From NCBI GenBank assembly GCA_030672555.1, contig DAOVGD010000122.1, forward strand, positions 1 to 15,383: a DNA stretch of 15,383 nt, written 5' to 3'. Below, piece by piece: positions 1 through 6,912 of the stretch. Numbering within the stretch: position 1 is the first letter of the stretch; each line of letters begins with the position of its first letter. The translations under genes were made by a program, and so were the position numbers. The notes beneath the pieces were generated by a model. The model was not told the origin of the DNA. It made no database searches and was given only the letters and a program-made list of their open reading frames with translations. The DNA comes from Desulfobacterales bacterium. GTDB lineage: Bacteria > Desulfobacterota > Desulfobacteria > Desulfobacterales > C00003106.

Positions 1-39
1 GCCCAGAGGACATGGCTTTTCAGCCTAAAATAAAGCCCC

Positions 40-726
40 ATGCACGTCAACAAACTCCATCCCTGGCGACTCTCGTACGAGGAAGCGGTCCGGGTTCAAG
101 AACAACTCCGCCACAAAATAAGACTGGAGCCACTCACAAAGTCAATACAATTGGTGGCGGGCGCCGATGTCTCATGCGAACGGAACAATCGATGGTTTTA
201 CTCCTCGGTTGTGGTTTTTACGTTTCCGGAGCTGGAACTGACAGAAGAAGTAAATGCCTCCCTGGAAGAGGACTTCCCCTATATCCCGGGCCTTCTCTCT
301 TTTCGCGAAGCCCCCGTGCTTATCAAAGCATTTCAAAAACTGCGAAACACCCCTGACGTAATCCTCTTTGACGGACAAGGCATTGCCCACCCGAGGGGGA
401 TTGGCCTGGCCTCCCACATGGGGCTTATATTGGGGCTCCCAACCATTGGATGCGCGAAAACACGATTGACAGGGAAACACGGCACGGTTCCGGAAGAAAA
501 AGGGGGCTATAGCCTGTTGGAGTCACAAGGCCGAACAATCGGTGCAGTACTCAGGACCAGGAAACGGGTAAAACCGATGTTTATCTCCCCTGGACATAAA
601 ATTACTTTAAAAGAAAGTATCCGGATTGTTCTCGAGACCTGTCGTGGTTACAGACTTCCTGAACCGACCCGTCAGGCCCATCTTGCGGTAAACCGTTTCC
701 GGATTGTAAAATCAAAACATTTTTGA
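40..726 (+). CDS. nfi: Endonuclease V (deoxyinosine 3' endonuclease)
   Basis: This 228-residue protein matches endonuclease V, which nicks DNA at the second phosphodiester bond 3' of deoxyinosine and so starts repair of deaminated adenine; it acts in the cytoplasm. Visible family motifs are GADVS (residues 41-45, catalytic Asp43), the PYIPGLLSFREAP block (80-92, Glu90) and DGQGIAHPRGIGLASH (111-126, Asp111), followed by the GCAK block ending at Lys140. The three acidic metal ligands of the family are therefore all present. Its length is close to the 223 residues of the E. coli enzyme. The ATG at 40 has no clear Shine-Dalgarno sequence, but the N-terminal LHPW region fits the family, so I keep this start. 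A 189-bp gap with an inverted repeat separates it from fmt, so shared transcription is uncertain. Confidence 0.93.
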   Translation: MHVNKLHPWRLSYEEAVRVQEQLRHKIRLEPLTKSIQLVAGADVSCERNNRWFYSSVVVFTFPELELTEEVNASLEEDFPYIPGLLSFREAPVLIKAFQKLRNTPDVILFDGQGIAHPRGIGLASHMGLILGLPTIGCAKTRLTGKHGTVPEEKGGYSLLESQGRTIGAVLRTRKRVKPMFISPGHKITLKESIRIVLETCRGYRLPEPTRQAHLAVNRFRIVKSKHF

Positions 727-750
727 TAGAAAGATCTTTAACTGCTTATC

Positions 751-882
751 TCACCGCAAAGGCGCAAAGGTCGCAAAGGAAAGCCCACAATAGTGAGCCC
801 CTTTCTCGATGAGCGAGAGCAATGGCGGACAGGGATTGTCAATGGTCTTTAAAACTTTGCGTTCTTTGCGCCTTTGCGGTGA
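751..882. repeat. Inverted repeat between nfi and fmt (28-bp arms)
   Basis: The left arm is 751-778 and the right arm 855-882. The right arm, reverse-complemented, matches the left at 26 of 28 positions; both carry the core CACCGCAAAGGCGCAAAG. The 76-nt spacer is not obviously coding. The T-rich right arm lies 33 bp before fmt. This looks like a dispersed intergenic palindrome or REP-like element rather than a classical terminator, because no T run follows either arm. The rest of the 727-915 gap shows no gene and no convincing promoter. Confidence 0.75.
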
Positions 883-915
883 ACTATTACTAATGAAGTA
901 TCGGAGCATACGACA

Positions 916-1866
916 ATGACCGGTTATAAAATCGTATTCATGGGAACGCCGGAATTTTCGGTTCCCACCTTAAAGGCGCTGTTTGAGGAAGAGGAAAAGG
1001 TCGTTGCAGTGGTCGCTCAGCCGGACAGGCCCAGAGGTCGCGGCAAAAAGATTGTAGCGCCACCGGTAAAGATTGAGGCCGAACGCCATGGATGTCTTGT
1101 ATTGCAACCGGAAAAGGCAGGCAGAGAGGAATTTGTCGAACAGATAAGAGAACTGTCGCCGGATCTTTTTGTTGTGGTTGCTTACGGTCATATACTTTCA
1201 AAAAAGATTTTGTCGATTCCTCGCATAGGGGCGATCAATATCCACGCCTCCCTCCTTCCAAAATATCGGGGGGCTGCGCCGATACAATGGGCTATCATTA
1301 ATGGCGAAAAGGAGACCGGTGTTACGACTATGTGGATGGATGTTGGTATGGATACAGGTGATATGTTAATGTCTTCAAGGGTCACAATCGAACCGGATGA
1401 TACGGCTGCTGCACTGCACGACCGTCTGGCTATAACCGGCGCTCAGCTCCTCATCGAGACCATTAATCGTCTAAAAGACGGCGCCCTCAAACCAGTCTCT
1501 CAAAATCCTGACCATGCCACCTACGCGCCCATGCTGAAAAAAGAGGATGGCCGGATCGATTGGGCCAAATCCGCATCTGAACTCGATTGCTTTGTCCGGG
1601 GCATGTCACCCTGGCCCGGAGCCTTTACTACTGTTTCCGGAAAGACACTCAAAATATATAAGGTAAAAGTTGTGTCCGGCCACGCAGAAGCCCCTCCCGG
1701 AGCAACTATACCATCGTTTCCCGGAGAGCTTTACGTCGCTACCGGCAAAGGGATACTCTCCCTGATGGAGGTTCAAGCGCCGTCGGGGAAGCGCCTCAAA
1801 ATTCAAGACTTCTTACGTGGGCGCCCGATTACACCTGGGACGGTTATGGGACAGAATCAAAAATGA
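916..1866 (+). CDS. fmt: Methionyl-tRNA formyltransferase
   Basis: This 316-residue enzyme transfers the formyl group of 10-formyltetrahydrofolate to initiator Met-tRNA, enabling bacterial translation initiation. The N-terminal formyltransferase domain starts with FMGTPEFSVP (8-17). It contains the catalytic set Asn108 and His110 in INIHASLLPKYRGAAPIQWA and Asp146 in MDTGD, each offset by two from E. coli Asn106, His108 and Asp144. The C-terminal OB-fold region follows from about residue 205 (the FVRGMSPWPGAF motif). Length matches the family (about 315). The ATG at 916 is preceded by GGAG at 903-906 with 9-nt spacing. No def gene precedes it here, unlike in many bacteria. It is followed by the PASTA gene after 58 bp. 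Confidence 0.97.
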   Translation: MTGYKIVFMGTPEFSVPTLKALFEEEEKVVAVVAQPDRPRGRGKKIVAPPVKIEAERHGCLVLQPEKAGREEFVEQIRELSPDLFVVVAYGHILSKKILSIPRIGAINIHASLLPKYRGAAPIQWAIINGEKETGVTTMWMDVGMDTGDMLMSSRVTIEPDDTAAALHDRLAITGAQLLIETINRLKDGALKPVSQNPDHATYAPMLKKEDGRIDWAKSASELDCFVRGMSPWPGAFTTVSGKTLKIYKVKVVSGHAEAPPGATIPSFPGELYVATGKGILSLMEVQAPSGKRLKIQDFLRGRPITPGTVMGQNQK

Positions 1867-1924
1867 AATGTATCTTCTTCAAATTATATGGTAGCCTCTT
1901 TGTTTATGGAGTGATCGATTACCC

Positions 1925-2869
1925 ATGAGGTCTTTTTTAAAAATAATTATCGTTTCAACTATTTTTGTCCTGGTCACAGGTATAAGCGGGTATCTCGCAT
2001 TAACACTTCTTATAAAAAGTGAAGACGTAGTGGTGGTGCCTGATTTGATAGGGAAAGATGCAATCTATGCGTTAGAAGTGTTGACCGATCTCGGACTTAA
2101 TATTAAAGTAAAAAAAATTGAATATCATGCCGGTATCCCTAAAAATCACGTAGTATTCCAAGAGCCTCCGGCCGGGAGCGAAATAAAAAAGGATAGGGAT
2201 GTCCGTATCATATTATCAAAGGGGCCAAAGACGTTCCTCCTTCCGGAACTTGTTGGGCTGGATATTCGACAAGCCAAGATTATATTGGAAGAAAACGATT
2301 TAAAGTTGGGGAACGTAGCAAAAGTTTACAAGGAACGAACCAGGCTGGACGAAATTATAGCCCAAACACCCGACCCCCGGGAGACCATTACAAGAGGTAG
2401 TGTCGTTAACCTATTAGTCAGTCTTGGACATAAGCCAAAAGCTTTTGCCATGCCCTCATTAGGGGGGTTGTCCCTGGATGACGCCATATTCCTCCTGGAA
2501 CGCGATCGGCTCATCTTAGGCAAAATTCAATCGACTTTTAGAGAAAAAAAGCCTGATGGTATAGTGGTGGCGCAGGAGCCGGCACATGGCTATCGGGTCA
2601 CAGAAAGCACCAGGGTAAATCTGACTATTAACCGTCTGGTGGCCAGGGAACGATCTCCAAAAAGAATTTATCTATTTAGATACCGGCTTCCCAATGGCTT
2701 TCTAAGAAAACATATAAAGGTGGTAATGAACATACAAGGCTTTTCATACAGTTTCTACGATACCTTTGTGAAACCCGGGGAGGAAATAAGGCTTTTAGTG
2801 CCACCGGTTGCTGACGTTACGTTGTTGTTGTATAAGGATAAGGAGCTAATTCTGAAGAAGGTTTTTTGA
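1925..2869 (+). CDS. Membrane-anchored protein with three PASTA domains
   Basis: This 314-residue protein has one N-terminal membrane segment (about 5-29) with a short positive cytoplasmic tail, then three PASTA units (about 35-99, 104-168 and 174-237). Each begins with a PDL/PEL/PSL-like motif and contains the xxQxPxxG-like turn (QEPPAGSEI, QTPDPRETI, QEPAHGYRV). PASTA modules in penicillin-binding proteins and Ser/Thr kinases bind muropeptides or beta-lactams, so a role at the cell wall is likely; no kinase or transpeptidase domain is present. Residues 238-314 form an additional beta-rich region I do not recognise. A GGAG at 1908-1911 lies 13 nt before the ATG, which is rather far. It sits between fmt and rpe, 19 bp before rpe, suggesting co-transcription. 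The exact role is unknown. Confidence 0.85.
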   Translation: MRSFLKIIIVSTIFVLVTGISGYLALTLLIKSEDVVVVPDLIGKDAIYALEVLTDLGLNIKVKKIEYHAGIPKNHVVFQEPPAGSEIKKDRDVRIILSKGPKTFLLPELVGLDIRQAKIILEENDLKLGNVAKVYKERTRLDEIIAQTPDPRETITRGSVVNLLVSLGHKPKAFAMPSLGGLSLDDAIFLLERDRLILGKIQSTFREKKPDGIVVAQEPAHGYRVTESTRVNLTINRLVARERSPKRIYLFRYRLPNGFLRKHIKVVMNIQGFSYSFYDTFVKPGEEIRLLVPPVADVTLLLYKDKELILKKVF

Positions 2870-2888
2870 GGGAATTGGAGGTAAAATA

Positions 2889-3545
2889 GTGAAGTTAATT
2901 GCGCCGTCTATTCTGTCTGCTGACTTTTCACGCTTGGGCGAAGAGATCAAAAGCGTGGAGGAGGCTGGGGCGGATTGGATACACATCGATGTTATGGATG
3001 GCCATTTCGTGCCAAACATTACGATAGGTCCTCTAATAGTGGAGGCAGTTACGCGATCCACAAAATTGACCCGTGATGTCCATTTGATGATCGAAAATCC
3101 GGATGCATACATTGCCGACTTTGCGAAAGCAGGCAGTTCTATCATTACGGTCCATGCAGAGGTGTGCAATCACCTACACCGCACCATCCATGCTATCAAA
3201 GATCTCAATGTTAAAGCCGGGGTTGTACTTAACCCTGCCACGCCTCTTTCTGCAATCGACTGGATACTGGAAGATGTCGATATGGTCCTTTTGATGAGTG
3301 TCAATCCAGGCTTTGGAGGACAAAGGTTTATTCCTCAATCGATCGAAAAGATAAAAGATCTAAAAAAATCTATCGAGGAAAAGGGGTTGAGCATACTCAT
3401 TGAAGTAGACGGCGGGATTAATATTGATACTATCGGCATGGTCTCAGAGGCCGGTGTGGATGTCTTTGTGGCAGGTTCGGCAATATTTGGAAGTGAGAAC
3501 TACGCGGAGACTATTAACCGATTTAAATCGATACTAACAAATTGA
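2889..3545 (+). CDS. rpe: Ribulose-phosphate 3-epimerase
   Basis: This 218-residue TIM-barrel enzyme interconverts D-ribulose 5-phosphate and D-xylulose 5-phosphate in the pentose phosphate pathway. It shows the family blocks APSILSADF (5-13), IHIDVMDGHFVPN (31-43), HLMI (65-68), VNPGFGGQRF (138-147) and EVDGGIN (172-178). Metal ligands His32, Asp34, His65 and Asp174 are all present; Asp34 and Asp174 are the acid/base pair. The start is GTG at 2889, preceded by a strong GGAGG (2877-2881) at 7-nt spacing, and it follows the PASTA gene closely. The gene converges on the HAD phosphatase; their 3' ends share an inverted repeat. Confidence 0.97.
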   Translation: MKLIAPSILSADFSRLGEEIKSVEEAGADWIHIDVMDGHFVPNITIGPLIVEAVTRSTKLTRDVHLMIENPDAYIADFAKAGSSIITVHAEVCNHLHRTIHAIKDLNVKAGVVLNPATPLSAIDWILEDVDMVLLMSVNPGFGGQRFIPQSIEKIKDLKKSIEEKGLSILIEVDGGINIDTIGMVSEAGVDVFVAGSAIFGSENYAETINRFKSILTN

Positions 3546-3565
3546 GGGATTGGGAGATTTAGGAA

Positions 3566-3597
3566 TTGGGGAATTCCTTAATCCCTTAATTCCCCAA
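3566..3597. terminator. Hairpin between convergent rpe and HAD gene
   Basis: Two perfect 10-nt arms, TTGGGGAATT (3566-3575) and AATTCCCCAA (3588-3597), flank a 12-nt loop. It lies 20 nt after the rpe stop. Its right arm encodes the last residues of the HAD protein, whose stop codon is 3586-3588. There is no long T run, so a terminator role for rpe is inferred from position only. The surrounding GGAATT/TTAGG wording resembles the repeat at 13792-13916. Confidence 0.5.
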
Positions 3598-4209
3598 CAA
3601 TTCTTCTAATTCCTTAAAATGTTCTATATGATAGTCCGCTGAAAGCCCTCTGTTTTTATATGCAACCAAAGGGACACCCGCAGCTTCTGATGCGGCCTGG
3701 TCGACTTCTGAATCGCCTATATAGAGAGCCTCTTTAGGCGTTATCTTAAAATAGCGCAAAATCTTGTGTAAAGATTCCGGATGTGGTTTTGGCCTTTGAA
3801 CATCCAGCGCAGAGACAACAAGATCAAAGTACCCTTCAAGCCCATGACTTGACAGGACATGTTTCATTGTATCGGTCCGGTTAGTCGAAATAGCCGTGTT
3901 ATACGTGGGACGGAGGTATTCAAGGAATGGAATTAAATATGATTCCATTTCCATGTATGGAATAAATGGAATGTAGTCTATTTCCCTTCGATATGCCTGG
4001 GCGGCCTCTCGCAGACTCGGATCATCTCTGAACAGATACGCCACGGATTCATCCGCGGTGTGCATGTGGACAAAATTACATTCGTCCTCATTCATCATCT
4101 CTCTTTTATTAAAGCGCTGCAATATTTGATTGTAGTACGCCTCGTTGGCCATCTTAGAATCAAACATCACACCGTCACAATCAAAAATGACCACTTTAAC
4201 CTGGTCCAT
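3586..4209 (-). CDS. HAD-superfamily phosphatase (phosphoglycolate phosphatase-like)
   Basis: This 207-residue protein carries all HAD motifs: motif I FDCDGVMFDS (nucleophile Asp10, acid/base Asp12), motif II in ISTNRT, motif III Lys in RPKPHPE, and motif IV GDSEVD. A helical cap between motifs I and II makes it a subclass I HAD like phosphoglycolate phosphatase; the substrate cannot be read from sequence. I chose the ATG at 4207-4209 because GGAG lies about 7 nt upstream and homology begins there; a longer frame back to 4254 adds only a Lys/Arg-rich stretch inside the preceding gene. The start overlaps the end of the DUF1573 gene by 14 nt, indicating translational coupling. It could be a nucleotidase or a sugar-phosphate phosphatase instead. 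Confidence 0.88.
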   Translation of the reverse strand: MDQVKVVIFDCDGVMFDSKMANEAYYNQILQRFNKREMMNEDECNFVHMHTADESVAYLFRDDPSLREAAQAYRREIDYIPFIPYMEMESYLIPFLEYLRPTYNTAISTNRTDTMKHVLSSHGLEGYFDLVVSALDVQRPKPHPESLHKILRYFKITPKEALYIGDSEVDQAASEAAGVPLVAYKNRGLSADYHIEHFKELEELLGN

Positions 4210-4972
4210 CTGTTTTCTCCGCTCTTCCCTTTTCTTTCGTTTTTGTAGTAACACCTTTTGGGTTTCGAATGTTGCCGTAAACTTTGAGGGTCAACCTTGG
4301 CTTTTCCTGCAAGTTCGTCTCCATGATAATCTTTCCATAGTACCGCCCGGGCGTTGTTCGAATATTCTCAACAGTCAGAAGATACTCTCCTTCTTTTTCT
4401 CCAACGTTCAACTTATACTTAACCTCATTCGGAATTGTCGATCTAATCTTTTTTATCCGGAGTTTTACCTCCTTACCAGGAAAGATTTCTACTTTTCTAA
4501 CAAGCTTACGATCAGGCGCCCCCCAAAAATTGACCGCTCTTGGTTTAAGAATTACATAGTGTTCTATTTTGCCTCTAACCGCAAGAACAATCTGTGACTT
4601 ATCTGGATCATTGGAAAAGACGGTAACACGTTTATTAACTGAACCGGCAATCCCTTTTGTACGAACCTTCACTGTTATCTTCCCCTCGCCACCGGGAGGG
4701 ATCTGTCTCGTAACCGAGACAGTGGTACAGCCTCAGGAGGGTTTGACTTTTTCGATAACGAGTGCGCCGCTCCCTCCATTCTTTACGATAAAGGTGTGAA
4801 TGATTGGCTCCCCTTCGTAAACGGATTTAAAATTAAACACCTTTTCGTCAATTATGATTTTTGGAAAGGGTGATGCGATTAAACAATCAGGAACGAGTAT
4901 CAGAAACAAGCACCAGAAGATTACCGCCCAACAGCTTTTGCCGGCAAATTTTTCTAAAATTTGTTTTAACAT
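4196..4972 (-). CDS. Exported DUF1573 protein, predicted selenoprotein (in-frame TGA = Sec80)
   Basis: This single frame of 258 residues is broken only by TGA at 4733-4735. Before it lie a signal peptide (hydrophobic core about residues 14-31, likely cleavage near LIAS/P) and the DUF1573 beta-sandwich. The motif reads KPS-U-GCTT, where the family normally has KPSCGCT. After the TGA the family hallmarks continue in the same frame: IPPGGEGKI, then VTVFSNDPDKSQIVLAVRG, then a second beta-rich domain and a Lys-rich tail. Sec80 and Cys82 are the only selenol/thiol residues left after the signal peptide. A SECIS-like hairpin follows the TGA. The ATG at 4972 has GAGGAG upstream at about 6-nt spacing; a TTG two codons earlier abuts that site and is unlikely. 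Function of DUF1573 is unknown; a redox role outside the cytoplasm is inference. The alternative is a recent nonsense mutation or read error. Confidence 0.82.
4703..4735 (-). promoter_or_regulatory. Sec codon (TGA) with bacterial SECIS-like hairpin
   Basis: Counting the T of TGA (4735) as 1, nucleotides 14-21 (CTGTCTCG) pair perfectly with 26-33 (CGAGACAG) around the loop GTTA (22-25). In window coordinates the stem is 4715-4722 with 4703-4710, loop 4711-4714. There are 18 nt between the TGA and the loop, and the loop begins with GU. As I recall the bacterial SECIS rules, a G is expected in the first two loop positions and a spacing of roughly 16-37 nt, so this fits. A short lower stem is possible between GAGG (nt 2-5, overlapping the TGA) and CCTC (nt 37-40), as in fdhF mRNA. 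No bulged U is obvious in the upper stem. Confidence 0.75.
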
Positions 4973-5010
4973 TGCCAACTCCTCGTAATTGTGCTAAAAA
5001 AACGTTAAAA

Positions 5011-5040
5011 AGTATACAGTATAATTTTACATTTTGTCAA
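5011..5040 (-). promoter_or_regulatory. Promoter of the DUF1573-HAD operon
   Basis: On the minus strand a consensus -35 TTGACA (5035-5040) is followed after 18 nt by the -10 TATACT (5011-5016). This predicts a start near 5004 and a leader of about 30 nt before the ATG at 4972. It lies within the 78-bp gap to the divergent PilZ gene. Confidence 0.6.
5020..5025 (+). promoter_or_regulatory. Possible -10 element for the PilZ gene
   Basis: A perfect TATAAT on the plus strand lies 25 nt before the PilZ start and overlaps the divergent promoter of the DUF1573 operon. No good -35 is seen at the right distance, so the call rests on the -10 alone. Confidence 0.3.
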
Positions 5041-5050
5041 GCTCTGTACA

Positions 5051-5482
5051 ATGACTGAAGAAGCGATACGATATCGACGGATAGACAGACGGAAATGTTT
5101 GCGGCTGAAATCTTCCTTGCCGGTTGAGATAAGTCTGTACCATCGAGAATCGCAAAAAATGATAACAGAAGGACTACCAGGAAATATTTCTGAGATTTCA
5201 CGTGATGGGGTTTGCATTGAAACTGATACGGTGATGGTAAATGGCACTCACGTCTTTACGAGCGCTATGGATGATGAGTTTTTTCTTGCTATGAAGATAT
5301 CGCTCCCTGATGGCTCCGGCACGGTTGATGTAATGGGGAGTGTCGCCTGGTATAACTTAGCGCCTGAGACCTCTCAATCCCGCTTTGTCTCAGGAGTTAT
5401 TGTAGTGGAAACAGAACAAGCATCAAAAAAAGAGTGGCTTGAGTTTGTTTCTAAAATTGAGGAGAGCGAGTCACCACTTTAA
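5051..5482 (+). CDS. PilZ-type (c-di-GMP-binding-like) protein
   Basis: This 143-residue protein looks like a single PilZ domain. The first binding motif RxxxR is present as Arg14-KCL-Arg18. The second, normally (D/N)xSxxG, reads EISRDG (48-53), with Glu in place of Asp/Asn; Ser50 and Gly53 are kept. The beta-barrel signature continues with VCIETD and a GSVAWY strand (about 111-116), as expected. PilZ domains bind cyclic di-GMP and control motility, polysaccharide export or similar outputs; whether this one still binds is uncertain because of the altered motif. The ATG at 5051 has no strong ribosome site. The gene is divergent from the selenoprotein operon and its stop overlaps the dsrN stop by 3 nt on the opposite strand, with no terminator between them. 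Confidence 0.75.
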   Translation: MTEEAIRYRRIDRRKCLRLKSSLPVEISLYHRESQKMITEGLPGNISEISRDGVCIETDTVMVNGTHVFTSAMDDEFFLAMKISLPDGSGTVDVMGSVAWYNLAPETSQSRFVSGVIVVETEQASKKEWLEFVSKIEESESPL

Positions 5483-6912
5483 TCCCTAAAGAATTTTGTC
5501 TCCCGAGATCTCCTGACTATCCCCTCTGCCCAGCACGGAAATCCTAAGGCATGTATGTGTGAATAAGTGGCCAGGACATTTTTGTAACACACCCCGTCCC
5601 GCTTATCAAAGAAACCGACGCCGCGCTCTATTCTAAATGCAAGGTCTTCGGCCTTTCCACGCCACTCCAATACTTTGGAATAATGAAATTCATGGCCTCG
5701 CAGTTTAGTCCCAACATCAAAATAGGGGTTCCCCCTGTCAACCTCGAATACTGTATAGCCATGGCCCTGCGGCCGCTTTGACCACCCGAATACAATGGGC
5801 AGGACCCCAGTCATGGGATAGCTCTTCCCATCCATTACCAGTTCTTCACCAAGATACATCAGCCCGCCACATTCCGCATATATTGGTAGCCCTTGTTCTG
5901 CGTGTTTCCGAAGATCGTCTCGGAAGCTCTGGTTGGCCGCCAATATCCCCGCATGTGTTTCGGGAAACCCCCCGCCGATGTACAAGCCATCGATGTCCGG
6001 CAGTTTAGAATCAGACAGGGCGCTCATTGGTATCAGTTCCGCCCCACGATCCTGGAGCGCTTCAAGGTTTTCCGGGTAGTAAAATTGAAACGCAGAATCT
6101 CTTATGATCCCGATGCAAAGCTTTGTATCGCCTGTTTCGGTGGTCTCTGGCTGGCATTCACTGATAGGTGGGTTGTCTTCCTCAAGCTGAGGCGCTTTGT
6201 GTGCTATATCGAGCAGACTGTCAATATCGAGGTACTGCTCGGCTATGTCAACAGCAGTTTGTATTGAATGGTATGCTCCTGGGGACTCGTGGGTCGGAAT
6301 AAGCCCCATGTGACGTTCAGGAAAGATGTCATGTTTCAGCTTTGGGATGGCGCCAAGTACTTTAACGCCTGTGTAATGCTCAATACTCTTGCGAATGGTT
6401 GATTCGTGACGGCTCCCGGCGATTCGATTCAGGATGACCCCTTTTATCATCACATCCGGATCAAAACGGAGACATCCCAATACCAGGGCAGCCATAGTGC
6501 GGGTGCTCTTGGTGCAATCCAATCCCAGGACCACCGGAGCCGTGAGAAGTTTGGCCAGCTCAGAGGTGCTGGTCTTCCCTTCCAGGTCGCTCCCGTCGTA
6601 TAGTCCGCGGTTCCCTTCTATAACAGAAACGCCACTACACGTGGCATTTCTATGAAAGGAAGAAAGTATCTGTTCTTTTGTTGCAAAAAAGGTATCAAGG
6701 TTACGGCACGGTTGACCGGCTGCAAGAGTCAGCCACCCTGCATCGATGTAATCAGGACCCTTTTTAAAGGGGGTTACTGTTATTCCTCGTTTTCGCCAGG
6801 AAGCGGCCAATCCAAGGGAAAGGATCGTCTTCCCCGACCCCCCGCTGAGGGCGGAAACAATAATTCGGGGGAAGACCACTATACTTTTCCTATTCTCCTT
6901 CTTCCGTGGCAT
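5479..6912 (-). CDS. dsrN: DsrN, cobyrinate a,c-diamide synthase-like siroheme amidase
   Basis: The family is CobB/CbiA: an N-terminal ATP-using domain and a C-terminal class I glutamine amidotransferase. Numbering from the ATG at 6912 (477 residues), the P-loop GGSGKT is at 24-29, followed by KKGPDYIDAGW, IEGNRGLYDG and the GLDCTKSTRT block. The amidotransferase half has YIGGGFPE, the nucleophile Cys348 in AECGGLMYL, and the His in GHEFHYS. CbiA amidates carboxylates of cobyrinate. In sulfate reducers the homologue next to dsrABD is called DsrN and is thought to amidate siroheme for DsrAB; location directly after dsrD supports that role over cobalamin synthesis. No other cobalamin gene is in the window. 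A GTG at 6927 is an alternative start; both overlap the dsrD end (6890), suggesting coupling. Confidence 0.9.
   Translation of the reverse strand: MPRKKENRKSIVVFPRIIVSALSGGSGKTILSLGLAASWRKRGITVTPFKKGPDYIDAGWLTLAAGQPCRNLDTFFATKEQILSSFHRNATCSGVSVIEGNRGLYDGSDLEGKTSTSELAKLLTAPVVLGLDCTKSTRTMAALVLGCLRFDPDVMIKGVILNRIAGSRHESTIRKSIEHYTGVKVLGAIPKLKHDIFPERHMGLIPTHESPGAYHSIQTAVDIAEQYLDIDSLLDIAHKAPQLEEDNPPISECQPETTETGDTKLCIGIIRDSAFQFYYPENLEALQDRGAELIPMSALSDSKLPDIDGLYIGGGFPETHAGILAANQSFRDDLRKHAEQGLPIYAECGGLMYLGEELVMDGKSYPMTGVLPIVFGWSKRPQGHGYTVFEVDRGNPYFDVGTKLRGHEFHYSKVLEWRGKAEDLAFRIERGVGFFDKRDGVCYKNVLATYSHIHALGFPCWAEGIVRRSRETKFFRD

Noticed and set aside
12..356. A 114-residue frame starting at position 12 with an AGAGGA-like site
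   Set aside because: It is out of frame with and lies inside endonuclease V, whose motifs are convincing; the translation resembles no protein family.
4210..4254. N-terminal extension of the HAD protein to 4254
   Set aside because: The extra residues are a Lys/Arg-rich out-of-frame reading of the DUF1573 tail; the ATG at 4209 has a good ribosome site and starts just before motif I.
4868..4972. A lipoprotein signal for the DUF1573 protein
   Set aside because: The Cys near the end of the hydrophobic stretch is preceded by Val-Pro-Asp, which does not fit a lipobox; ordinary signal peptidase cleavage is more likely.
4672..4978. Reading the DUF1573 region as two separate genes, or as a frameshifted pseudogene
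   Set aside because: Both halves lie in the same frame, so there is no frameshift. The 20 codons between the TGA and the GTG at 4672 carry conserved family sequence (PPGGEGKI), and the GTG has no good ribosome site. Sec insertion explains the data best, though a read error cannot be excluded.
4973..4978. TTG start two codons upstream for the DUF1573 gene
   Set aside because: The GAGGAG ribosome site directly abuts this TTG, leaving no spacing; the ATG at 4972 is spaced properly.
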